DNA of 64,000 nt from NCBI RefSeq assembly GCF_004357985.1, contig NZ_SMTF01000006.1:1-64000 (forward strand), in the 5' to 3' direction. Below are positions 33,988 to 42,059 of the stretch, in pieces. This stretch comes from Luteimonas aestuarii. Its GTDB lineage: Bacteria; Pseudomonadota; Gammaproteobacteria; Xanthomonadales; Xanthomonadaceae. The position numbers and the translations under genes are program-made. The number at the start of each line of letters is the position of its first letter. The first letter of the stretch is position 1. Under the pieces are notes generated by a model, which saw nothing but the letters and a program-made list of their open reading frames with translations, searched no databases and was not told where the DNA came from.

Positions 33988-35094
33988 TCAAGGCACCGGC
34001 GACAGCGGCACCACCGGCATCACGTCCACGGGCACGGTGGGCATGCCGTCGTCCTCCAGCAGGTAGTCGGGCAGGCCGTCGTTGTCGGAGCGACGGTTGC
34101 GGTCGCCGTGGATCTGGTAGTTGCGGCGCTGGAGCCATGCATCGCGCACCAGCGCGTACTCATCGGCGGCGCCGGCGCGCATCGAGTCGACGGCGAACAG
34201 CTGCGTGCGCAGGTCCACCAGCTGCAGGCCCTGGAGGAAGAAGCGGGTGTTGCTGTCGTCGATCTGGCGCGTGGCCGAGAGCGGCGCGTCGCCGATCAGG
34301 CCGAAGCTGTCGCGCAGCGTGCGCGGGCCGAACAGCGGCAGTTCGACATAGCGCGAGGTGCGCCAGCCCCAGACGCCGAGCGTCTGTCCGAAGTCTTCGC
34401 TGTGGCGAGGGATGTTGGCGTCGCTGGCGGGGTCGAAGATGCCGGCGATGCCCAGCGTACTGTTGAGCAGGAACCGGCCCATCGCCTGTCCCGCCGCCTT
34501 GGGCTTGCCTTGCAGCAGCGCGTTGACCGCGGTGACCGGCTGGCCGAGGTTGTTGAAGAAGTTGCTCACGCCCAGCCGCACCGGGCGCGGCACCACCGCT
34601 TCGTAGGCCTTGGCCAGCGGGCGCGCGATGGTGCGGTCCACGGCGTTGTTGAACCCATGCACGCGGCGGTTGAAGCCCTCCCACGGGTCGTAGCTGACCG
34701 GCATCTGCACGGGGTCGGGCAGGGTGGGGTCGGCGATCGGCTCGTAGACCTCGCCGCCGTAGATCGCGGCGTAGTCGAGTTCTTCCTGGGTCGGCCCGTT
34801 CTGCGTGGCATCGGCGGAAACGGCATGCTCGTCGACGACGACAGCCGCATCCATGGCGTTTCCGGCGTCCGCCACCACCACCGCCTCGGCACCGATGGCC
34901 GTCGTGGTCGCGGGCGCGCCAGTCGCCGGTTGCGTCGCGACGGCGTCGGTCGTTTCGACCGCATCCGCGGCCGTGGCGTTTCCGGCCTGGTACGGCGCGA
35001 TATCCCCGCGCACGCCCCCGCCGCCGGCGCAGGCGGCGAGCAGCGAGGCGGACAACAGCAGGGCAAGGGGGTGCAGACGGGGGAGGGGGCGCAT
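33988..35094 (-). CDS. mlaA: MlaA/VacJ outer-membrane lipoprotein
   Basis: MlaA extracts mislocalised phospholipids from the outer leaflet of the outer membrane and hands them to MlaC. The 368 residues begin with a lipoprotein signal (LLLSASLLAAC, lipobox LAAC). A long Ala/Asp/Thr/Val-rich linker (about 25-120) is longer than in E. coli MlaA. The family core then has YDPWEGFNRRVHGFNNAVDR, NFFNNLGQPVTAVNALLQGK and RFLLNSTLGIAGIFDPASD. It continues with EDFGQTLGVWGW and YVELPLFGPRTLRDSFG. It is the last gene of the mla cluster on the minus strand. Confidence 0.95.
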   Translation of the reverse strand: MRPLPRLHPLALLLSASLLAACAGGGGVRGDIAPYQAGNATAADAVETTDAVATQPATGAPATTTAIGAEAVVVADAGNAMDAAVVVDEHAVSADATQNGPTQEELDYAAIYGGEVYEPIADPTLPDPVQMPVSYDPWEGFNRRVHGFNNAVDRTIARPLAKAYEAVVPRPVRLGVSNFFNNLGQPVTAVNALLQGKPKAAGQAMGRFLLNSTLGIAGIFDPASDANIPRHSEDFGQTLGVWGWRTSRYVELPLFGPRTLRDSFGLIGDAPLSATRQIDDSNTRFFLQGLQLVDLRTQLFAVDSMRAGAADEYALVRDAWLQRRNYQIHGDRNRRSDNDGLPDYLLEDDGMPTVPVDVMPVVPLSPVP

Positions 35095-35121
35095 GGGAGG
35101 CGTTCCGTCGACGTCAGGACA

Positions 35122-35406
35122 TCATGTCGTGGCGAAGGATAGCGAAGGCGACAGCCGATAGGCGCGACGCAGTTCCGGAAGTCCGGTCGGCTCGCCGGAC
35201 ACCGCCACGCCATCGATGCCTGCGGCCAGTTCGCCCAGCAGCGCCAGGCCGGCGCTGTCCACGCGTTCCACCGCGGCCAGGTCGAACCGGCGCACGCCAT
35301 CCAGCATGCGCACGGCGTCCTGCCACAGCGGCGCGGCCGCGGCGCGGGTCAATGCGCCGGTGAACACCAGCGCGTCGGCATCGCGACGGACCGAGGCCAT
35401 CGCCAT
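35122..35406 (-). CDS. mlaB: STAS-domain protein MlaB
   Basis: MlaB is the cytoplasmic STAS-domain subunit that stabilises the MlaFE transporter. This 94-residue protein fits that role: DALVFTGALTRAAAAPLWQD and RRFDLAAVERVDSAGLALLG. The VDSAGLALL segment is the hallmark loop of STAS proteins, where a Ser or Thr contacts MlaF. It starts one base after the mlaC stop and is followed by mlaA 27 bp later, all on the minus strand. The identification rests mainly on the STAS fold and on gene order. Confidence 0.9.
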   Translation of the reverse strand: MAMASVRRDADALVFTGALTRAAAAPLWQDAVRMLDGVRRFDLAAVERVDSAGLALLGELAAGIDGVAVSGEPTGLPELRRAYRLSPSLSFATT

Positions 35407-35407
35407 G

Positions 35408-36085
35408 TCAGTCGGCCGTGGCGCGCAGCTGCCCGCTGCGCAGTTCGCCGGCGACCTGGCGGATCGACTTCCGCTGCAGTTCGTTGTCGAACTGCTGGCG
35501 GAAGATCTGCACCATCGACACGCCTTCGACCATCACGTCGAACACGCGCCACTCGTTGCCGACGCGACGCATCAGGTAGTCGACCGGGATCGGGTCGCCG
35601 CCGCTGCGCAGCAGTTCGCTGGCCACGCGCACGCCGGCGTCGCGCGGCAGTGGCGTCTCGGAGCGGATGCGCACCTGCAGCCGGGTGTTGAAGTCGAGCA
35701 GCGACGAGCCATAGCGCTGCAGCAGGTTTTCCGCCAGCGCGTCGCCGAACAGCTTCACGTCGGCCTCGGCGGCACCGCGGGCGTGGCGGCCCAGCACCAG
35801 CCGCGCGGCGTGTTCGCGGTCGAACATGGCGTCGAACTCGCTGGTGATGAACCGGCTCAGCGCGGCGCGGTCGCGGGTGAACTCGGCGCGGCGCGATTCC
35901 AGCGTGGCCAGCACGCGCTGGGTGTTGTCGAGTACCAGCTTGCTCGGCGAACCGTTCATGCTGGCGGCCTGCATCGAAGCGGCCGGCACGGCCTGTGCGA
36001 ACGACAGCGCGGGCGCGGCGGCAGCGAACACGATTGCCGACAGCGCGAGCGCCAGCGCCTTGCGGGGGAAGTTGCGTGGGGTCAT
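35408..36085 (-). CDS. mlaC: Periplasmic phospholipid-binding protein MlaC
   Basis: MlaC shuttles phospholipid between MlaA and MlaD. The 225 residues begin with a signal peptide (up to PALSFAQA). The MlaC family core has RFITSEFDAMFDREHAARLV, YGSSLLDFNTRLQVRI and VDYLMRRVGNEWRVFDVMVE. It then has GVSMVQIFRQQFDNELQRKS, which ends the ligand-binding fold. ATG 36085 overlaps the mlaD stop by 4 bp (ATGA), showing translational coupling. Length and features match other MlaC proteins. Confidence 0.95.
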   Translation of the reverse strand: MTPRNFPRKALALALSAIVFAAAAPALSFAQAVPAASMQAASMNGSPSKLVLDNTQRVLATLESRRAEFTRDRAALSRFITSEFDAMFDREHAARLVLGRHARGAAEADVKLFGDALAENLLQRYGSSLLDFNTRLQVRIRSETPLPRDAGVRVASELLRSGGDPIPVDYLMRRVGNEWRVFDVMVEGVSMVQIFRQQFDNELQRKSIRQVAGELRSGQLRATAD

Positions 36086-36624
36086 GGGGTCGGTCCTTCT
36101 TCCAGTGCGGGGGGGACGGCCATGTCGGCCGCAGGTGCGGCGGCATCATCGGTGCCTTCACCGGCACCGCCGCTGAACATGTAGCGGCCGACCATCTGGA
36201 TCAGGTCCACCGCGGGCGAGGTGTAGACGATCTCTTCACCCGGCTGCAGCGACTCCATGTCTCCGCCGATCTGCAGGCCCACGTAGCTTTCGCCCAGCAG
36301 GCCGCCGGTGAGGATGCCGGCCGACGTGTCGACCGGGATCTCGTCGAAGCGCGAGTCGATCGCCAGGGTGACGATGGAGTCGAACTTCACCGGGTCAAGG
36401 TCGATCTTCGACACCCGGCCGACCGTGACGCCGCCGATCTTCACCGGCGCGTTGGGACGCAGCTGGCCGATCTGGGTGAAGCGGGCGTTCAATTCGTAGC
36501 TGCTGCCGCCGAAACCGCCGAAGCGGCCGTTGGTGGACGCAATCGCCAGCACCAGCAGCGAGCCGAGCGCCAGCAGCAGGAAGGCGCCGACGGCGAATTC
36601 GAGACGTGGACCGCGTGTTGCCAT
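36082..36624 (-). CDS. mlaD: MCE-domain protein MlaD
   Basis: MlaD is the MCE-domain subunit that forms the hexameric ring on the periplasmic face of MlaE. The 180 residues contain one N-terminal membrane helix (EFAVGAFLLLALGSLLVLA) and one MCE domain: YELNARFTQIGQLRPNAPVK and IGGVTVGRVSKIDLDPVKFD. VDTSAGILTGGLLGESYVGL and a glutamate-rich linker follow. I use ATG 36624 because AAGGTG (36636-36631) is a good ribosome-binding site 6 nt upstream. A GTG three codons earlier (36633) is in frame but lacks spacing for it. Confidence 0.95.
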   Translation of the reverse strand: MATRGPRLEFAVGAFLLLALGSLLVLAIASTNGRFGGFGGSSYELNARFTQIGQLRPNAPVKIGGVTVGRVSKIDLDPVKFDSIVTLAIDSRFDEIPVDTSAGILTGGLLGESYVGLQIGGDMESLQPGEEIVYTSPAVDLIQMVGRYMFSGGAGEGTDDAAAPAADMAVPPALEEGPTP

Positions 36625-36687
36625 GTGGATCACCTTTCTATCAAGCGTGTGTCGGCGCGTTGTCGTGGCGCCGACGGGAAGCCGGCG

Positions 36688-37437
36688 TCAACGGAACAGG
36701 AACGCCGACAGCACGAAATTGAACATCAGCACCAGCAACGAGGCGTTCACCACCGCGCGCGTGGTCGCCACCGAGGTGCCTTCGATGGTCGGCTCGGCGT
36801 GGAAGCCTACGTACGAAGCGACCAGTGCCGCGGTACCGCCGAACACGGCCGCCTTCATGAACGCGGTGAGGAAGTCCGCGCGGAAATCCACCGCGTCCTT
36901 CATCGCCTGCCAGAACATGCCGTTGTCGATGCCGAGGATCTGCACGCCCTGGAACCAGCTGGCGGCCAGCGCGAACGTACTGAAGAACGCGACCAGCATC
37001 GGCACCGTCAGCACCGCCGCCCAGAAGCGCGGCGCGACCGCCTTGGCCACCGGATCGATCGCCATCAGCCCGAGCGCGGTGATCTGGTCGGTGGCGCGCA
37101 TCAACCCCAGTTCGGCGGCGATGGAGCTGCCGGCGCGGCCGACGAACAGCAGCGCGGTCAGCACCGGCGCCAGCTCGCGGTACAGGCCCAGGCCGATCAG
37201 CACGCTGACCTGGTTGCTGGCGCCGTAGGTCTCCAGCGCACGGTAGCCCAGCAGGGTCAGCGACAGGCCCACGAACGCGCCGCCCACCGCGATGATCGGC
37301 AGCGAGCGGCCACCGATCTTGTAGATCTCGCGGACCAGCTCGGCGAAGAAGTCGGCGGTCGGCTTCGACGCGCGCAGCACCGACAGCGAGAACAGGCCGG
37401 CGCGGCCCAGCGAGCGGATGGATTCGGCGAAGGCCAT
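36688..37437 (-). CDS. mlaE: Phospholipid ABC transporter permease MlaE
   Basis: MlaE is the membrane permease of the Mla phospholipid transporter. The 249 residues have five or six membrane segments and the MlaE motifs FFAELVREIYKIGGRSLPII, VGRAGSSIAAELGLMRATDQ and ITALGLMAIDPVAKAVAPRF. YVGFHAEPTIEGTSVATTRA ends the protein. ATG 37437 (MAFAESIRSLGRAG) gives the family length. The frame is open further upstream, but that part is translated repeat DNA. It is separated from mlaF by a 298-bp repeat-filled gap, unlike the tight junctions elsewhere in the operon. Confidence 0.95.
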   Translation of the reverse strand: MAFAESIRSLGRAGLFSLSVLRASKPTADFFAELVREIYKIGGRSLPIIAVGGAFVGLSLTLLGYRALETYGASNQVSVLIGLGLYRELAPVLTALLFVGRAGSSIAAELGLMRATDQITALGLMAIDPVAKAVAPRFWAAVLTVPMLVAFFSTFALAASWFQGVQILGIDNGMFWQAMKDAVDFRADFLTAFMKAAVFGGTAALVASYVGFHAEPTIEGTSVATTRAVVNASLLVLMFNFVLSAFLFR

Positions 37438-37735
37438 CAGCGCGCCTCCATGTCCTGCACCTTCCCGCGTTTGCGGGGAAGGAGATGGGAGATCGACCAG
37501 TCCGCTTCCATGCACTGCACCTCCCCCCGCTCGCGGGGGGAGGCTGGGAGGGGGGCGACGGCGCGACGCGGGTTGGTCGTGGCGACCTGCGTGCCCCCAC
37601 CCCAACCCGTCCGGCCCGGCGCAGCACGCCGGGCGTTCGTGCCGCCTGCACGGCTGTGCCGTGCGGGCAGGCTGCCCTCACCCCCCGCGCGGCGGGGGAG
37701 GGAGTCGGATATCTCGATTCGGAAGGCGAGCACCA
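37438..37735. repeat. Repeat-filled gap splitting mlaF from mlaE
   Basis: The stretch holds several palindromic units: TTCCCGCGTTTGCGGGGAAGG near 37466, CCTCCCCCCGCTCGCGGGGGGAGG near 37522, and CACCCCCCGCGCGGCGGGGGAGGG near 37680. The right half (37594-37702) is about 110 bp long and strongly resembles 63284-63391 in the opposite orientation. I see no real gene in it; the frame left open by the repeats extends mlaE upstream without family similarity. It is the same repeat class as the units inside recD. Confidence 0.8.
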
Positions 37736-38524
37736 TCACGCGGCCTCCGTGCGTGCCGCGCTGTCGAACGCGATGGGGCCATCGGGTTCGCCGCGCAGGA
37801 ATTGCCGGACCAGCGGATCGTCGCTCGCCTCCAGCTCGGCCGGGGTGCCGGCGAACACGATGCGGCCGTTGGCGATCACCACGGCGCGGTCGGCCACCGG
37901 CAGCGTCTCGTGCACATGGTGGGTCACGATGATGCTGGTCAGGCCCAGGTTGTCGTTGAGTTCGGAAATCAGGTTCATGATCACGCCCGACGCGATCGGG
38001 TCCAGCCCGGTCAGTGGTTCGTCGTAGACCATCAGCGGCGGGTCCAGGGCGATGGCACGCGCCAGCGCCACGCGGCGGGCCATGCCGCCGGACAGCTCGC
38101 GCGGATACAGGTCGGCGGCGTTGCGCAGCCCCACCGCGTGCAGCTTCATCGCCACCAGCCGGTCGATCACCGGCCGCGGCAGCGAAGTATGCGTGCGCAG
38201 CGGCAGGGCGATGTTCTCGGCCGCCGTCAGGTCGGTCAGCAGGCCGTTGCCCTGCAGCAGCACGCCGATCGACTTGCGCAGTTCCAGCAGCGCGCGCTGT
38301 CGCTGCGGTACCGGCTGGCCGAAGACTTCCACCGTGCCAGCGGCGGGTGCCAGCTCGCCGGTCAGCGCCGCCAGCAGGGTCGACTTGCCGCTGCCCGACG
38401 GGCCCAGCACCGCGGTGATGCTGCCGCGCGGCACGTCCAGGTCGATGCCGGACAGGATCGTGCGCCGCCCGCGGTCAAGGCGGACGCCGGCGAAACGGAC
38501 GGCGATGTCGATCGCTTCGGTCAT
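37736..38524 (-). CDS. mlaF: Phospholipid ABC transporter ATPase MlaF
   Basis: MlaF powers phospholipid movement by the MlaFEDB complex. The 262-residue ATPase has Walker A GPSGSGKSTLLAAL (about 40-50), Q-loop LQGNGLLTDLTAAENIALPL, signature LSGGMARRVALARAIALDP and Walker B LMVYDEPLTGLDPIASGV. The switch is VTHHVHE. ATG 38524 fits. It is the first gene of the mla cluster and is divergent from recC, with 184 bp of shared intergenic DNA. Confidence 0.96.
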   Translation of the reverse strand: MTEAIDIAVRFAGVRLDRGRRTILSGIDLDVPRGSITAVLGPSGSGKSTLLAALTGELAPAAGTVEVFGQPVPQRQRALLELRKSIGVLLQGNGLLTDLTAAENIALPLRTHTSLPRPVIDRLVAMKLHAVGLRNAADLYPRELSGGMARRVALARAIALDPPLMVYDEPLTGLDPIASGVIMNLISELNDNLGLTSIIVTHHVHETLPVADRAVVIANGRIVFAGTPAELEASDDPLVRQFLRGEPDGPIAFDSAARTEAA

Positions 38525-38708
38525 GGGGTCCGGATGCGCGAAGCCCGACGTGCGCGGGCGTAAACCGGTGAATCATGGCCAACGCCAGCTGAATCCCGCC
38601 GGAGTGACTGAACTGGAAGGTACAGGAATTAAGCGTGACGAAAGGGCGCGGAGAGAGGACGCAGCGTCTCGTGGGTTGCGAACCCGCTCCGGCACAATGC
38701 GACGGCCG

Positions 38709-41700
38709 ATGACCGACGCCACGCCCGACTTCCGCCTCTACCACTCCAATGCGCTGGACGTGCTGGCGGGACTGCTGGCGAATGAGCTGCGGACGCGCGC
38801 GCCGGGCGCGTCGCTGCTGGCGCCGGACACGGTATTGATCCCGCAGGTGGCGATGCGGCGCTGGCTGCAGGCCACGCTGGCGGACGCGCACGGCATCGCC
38901 GCCAACCTCGAGTTCCTCACCCCCGGCGAGTTCGTCACCCGCGCGCTCGACGCCAACGTCGGCGGCGACGGCACCGACCTTGATGCCGACCGCCTGCGCT
39001 GGCGCCTGTACGCCGCATTGACCGACCGCGCGCTGCTGGCGCGCCCGGCGCTGGCGCAGATCGCCGCGTACCTGTCCGGCGACGATGCCATCAAGCCCTG
39101 GGCGCTGGCCGGCGAACTGGCCGATGTGTTCGAGAAGTACCAGGCCTGGCGCCGCGACTGGCTGCTGCGCTGGGATGCCGGCGCCGACCCGGACGATCCG
39201 CAGGCGATCCTGTGGCGGCGCGTCGCCGGCGACCACGGCTATCGCGCGCGCCGCATCCAGCAGTACCTCGAGCGTTTCGAGAGCGGGCGGGCCGACGGCA
39301 CCGGCAAGCCGCTGCCGCAACGCCTGCCGACGCGGCTGTTCGCCTTCGCCACGCTCAACGTCTCGCCCGACGTACTGCGCGTGGTCGCCACCCAGGCGCG
39401 CGTGGGCACCCTGCACTTCTACCTGCCCACGCCCACGCAGCGATACTGGGGCGACCTGCAGGCGCTGTCGGCGAAGTTGCGCGCGGGCGCGGCCGATCCG
39501 TTCGATGCCGACACGGGCGACAACCGCCTGCTGCAGGCCTGGGGCGCCGCCGGGCGCGACTTCATGGCGGTGCTGGGCAGCTACGAAGTGGTGCACCCGC
39601 GCGGCGAGATCGCCGCCTATGTCGATCCCGAACACGACACCCGCCCCACGCTGGCCGAAGGCGGGCTGTCCGACAGCCTGCTGCACCGCCTGCAGCGCGA
39701 CCTGTTCCATCGCCGCGCCACCCCGACCGGCGATGCGCTACCTGCCGTGCGCCGCGACGATCCCAGCCTGCAGGTGCACGCCTGCCACACCCGGCTGCGC
39801 GAGCTGCAGGTGCTGCACGACCAGCTGCGCGCGCTGCTGGAAGACAAGCGTTTCGATCCGCCGCTGCAGCCGCGCGAGATCGCGGTGCTGGCGCCCGACA
39901 TCGACCCGTACGTGCCGTACCTGGAAGCGGTGTTCGGTGCACCCGGCGACGGCGACCGCCTGCCGTATGCGCTGGCCGACACCAGCCCGCTCGCCGGCGA
40001 ACCGCTGGCCGAGGTCTTCGTGCGCCTGCTCGGCCTGCCGGTGTCGCGCTTCGGCCTCAACGAAACACTGGACCTGCTGGCCAGCGCGCCCATCGCCGAG
40101 GCCGCAGGGCTGGATGCGGCCGCGTTCGACCGCCTGCACGCCTGGCTGCTGGCCGCCGGCGCGCGCTGGGGGCTGGATGCCAAGCATCGCGCCGCGCACG
40201 ACGCGCCCGCCGACGATGCCTACACCTGGCAGTTCGCGCTCGATCGCTTGTTGTTGGGCCACGCCAGTGGCGACACCGGCGACATCGCCGGCGTTGCGCC
40301 CTGGCCGGACCTGGAAGGCAGCGCGCTGGATGCGCTGGACACGCTGGTGCGGCTGCTGCGCGTGCTGGCGCGGCACCAGGCCACGCTGGCCGATGCGCTC
40401 GCGCCCGCCGCGTGGCGCGAGCGCCTGCTCGGCCTGCTGCGCGCACTGTTGCCGAAGAAGCCGTCCGACCCCGCCAGCCAGCGGACGCTCGACCGGCTGC
40501 GCAAGCTGATCGACGACTTTGCGAAGCACGCGCACGACGCAGGTTTCGACGGCAGTGTGCCGGCCGAGGTGGTGCGCGCGCATTTCGCCGCCGCGCTGGC
40601 CGAAGCCGACACCCGTGCGCCGTTGCTCACCGGTGGCATCAGTTTCGGGCGCATGGTGCCGATGCGGCTGCTGCCGTTCCGCGTGCTCTGCGTGCTGGGC
40701 ATGAACGATGGCGACTACCCGCGTCGCGATCCTGCCGCTGGCCTGAGCAAGCTCACCGCCGAACTGGGCACCGACCGCCGCCGCCACGGCGACCGTTCCA
40801 CCCGCGAGGACGACCGCTTCCTGTTCCTGCAGCTGTTCGCCGCCGCGCAGGAGGTGTTCTACCTGAGCCATCTGGGCCGTGACCCGCGCGACGGCAGCAT
40901 GCGCGAGCCCTCGGTCCTGGTCAGCGAACTGCTGGATGCCGCCGCGCAGTACCACGCCGATATCGGTGCGGCGAAGCGCGACCTGGTGGTGCAGCATCCG
41001 CTGCAGCCGTTCTCGCCCGATGCCTTCGGCGGCGATGACGCGCGCCGCTTCAGCTACCGCACGCAGTGGCACCCGGCGGCCGGTTCGCTGGGGGTGGCGC
41101 GCAAGCAGCGGCTGGCGCCCTGGATCGACGCCGCGCTGCCGGCGATCGACGACGCCGAACCGGAACTCGCGCTCGATGCATTGAAGAAGTTCTTCATTGA
41201 TCCGGCCGGCGAGTTGCTGCGCCGCCGGCTCGCGCTGCGCCTGCCCGACGGCCTCGAGGCGCAGGACGACATCGAGCCGCTGCTGCTGCCGTCGCGCGGA
41301 CTGGAGAAGTACCAGCTGCAGCAGGCCGTCGTCGACGCGTTGCTGCGCGATGATGGCGATGGCTTGCACGCCCGCCTGCGCGCACGCGCGTTGCTGCCCT
41401 CCGGTGCGCTGGGAGAACGCCAGTTCGAAGCGCTGCTGCGCGACCTGCGCGAACCGGTGGCGGCGTACCGCGATTGGCGCGGCGCCAGCGTGGGCACGTC
41501 CGAGGTGTACGCGGTCGAGATCGACGGCACCCGCATCGTCGGCCGCGTCGACGACGTGCATGCGGCGGGCATCGCCGTGTTGCGGCCCGGCAAGTTGACG
41601 GCAAGCACGGTCATCCGCAGCGGCCTCGACCGCCTCCTCGCGAACGCCGCCGGTGCCGCGCTGCCGCTGGTGCAGTTCCATGACGCAGGCGACGGCATCG

Positions 41701-42059
41701 GCCCGCACATCGCACCGGCACTGGCGGCCGATGACGCACTTGCCGCACTGCGCAGCCTGCTGCAACTGCGACGCACCGGGTTGCGTGCGCCGTTGCTGTA
41801 CGGGCCGCGCACCGGCTGGGTGCTGTGGAACGCGCCGGACGACGACGACAGGCGTCGCAACGCGGCGTACACCGCCTGGCACGGCAGCGACCACGCCTGG
41901 GGCGAGGCCACCAGCGATGCCATGCAGCTTGCGTTGCGCGGGCGCGACCCCTTCGCCAGCGACACCGCCTACGCCGAACTGCTCGACACCTGCCAGCGCG
42001 TGTTCGCCGCCGTGTGCATGGGCGTTGCCGGTGGCGATGTGCCGGGAGACGCGGCATGA
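38709..42059 (+). CDS. recC: RecBCD gamma subunit RecC
   Basis: RecC is the non-catalytic scaffold of exonuclease V that recognises Chi and splits the DNA strands for RecB and RecD. The 1116 residues match the length of E. coli RecC (1122). Recognisable parts include LDVLAGLLANELR, PQVAMRRWLQATLADAHGIA and EPSVLVSELLDAAAQY near the end of the helicase-like region. The C-terminal domain has GLEKYQLQQAVVDALLRDDG. ATG 38709 (MTDATPDFRLYHSNALDVL) is preceded by CACAAT 10 bp upstream; an in-frame ATG four codons earlier is an alternative. The stop overlaps recB by 4 bp (ATGA). Confidence 0.95.
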   Translation: MTDATPDFRLYHSNALDVLAGLLANELRTRAPGASLLAPDTVLIPQVAMRRWLQATLADAHGIAANLEFLTPGEFVTRALDANVGGDGTDLDADRLRWRLYAALTDRALLARPALAQIAAYLSGDDAIKPWALAGELADVFEKYQAWRRDWLLRWDAGADPDDPQAILWRRVAGDHGYRARRIQQYLERFESGRADGTGKPLPQRLPTRLFAFATLNVSPDVLRVVATQARVGTLHFYLPTPTQRYWGDLQALSAKLRAGAADPFDADTGDNRLLQAWGAAGRDFMAVLGSYEVVHPRGEIAAYVDPEHDTRPTLAEGGLSDSLLHRLQRDLFHRRATPTGDALPAVRRDDPSLQVHACHTRLRELQVLHDQLRALLEDKRFDPPLQPREIAVLAPDIDPYVPYLEAVFGAPGDGDRLPYALADTSPLAGEPLAEVFVRLLGLPVSRFGLNETLDLLASAPIAEAAGLDAAAFDRLHAWLLAAGARWGLDAKHRAAHDAPADDAYTWQFALDRLLLGHASGDTGDIAGVAPWPDLEGSALDALDTLVRLLRVLARHQATLADALAPAAWRERLLGLLRALLPKKPSDPASQRTLDRLRKLIDDFAKHAHDAGFDGSVPAEVVRAHFAAALAEADTRAPLLTGGISFGRMVPMRLLPFRVLCVLGMNDGDYPRRDPAAGLSKLTAELGTDRRRHGDRSTREDDRFLFLQLFAAAQEVFYLSHLGRDPRDGSMREPSVLVSELLDAAAQYHADIGAAKRDLVVQHPLQPFSPDAFGGDDARRFSYRTQWHPAAGSLGVARKQRLAPWIDAALPAIDDAEPELALDALKKFFIDPAGELLRRRLALRLPDGLEAQDDIEPLLLPSRGLEKYQLQQAVVDALLRDDGDGLHARLRARALLPSGALGERQFEALLRDLREPVAAYRDWRGASVGTSEVYAVEIDGTRIVGRVDDVHAAGIAVLRPGKLTASTVIRSGLDRLLANAAGAALPLVQFHDAGDGIGPHIAPALAADDALAALRSLLQLRRTGLRAPLLYGPRTGWVLWNAPDDDDRRRNAAYTAWHGSDHAWGEATSDAMQLALRGRDPFASDTAYAELLDTCQRVFAAVCMGVAGGDVPGDAA

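Noticed and set aside
37438-37605. 56-residue N-terminal extension of MlaE
   Set aside because: It is translated palindromic repeat DNA (PPPSLPPRAGG); the family N-terminus begins at ATG 37437.
39738-41894. 718-codon open frame antisense to recC
   Set aside because: Composition (Gln/Arg/Val-rich, no motifs) is typical of antisense frames in GC-rich genes; RecC on the plus strand is well supported.
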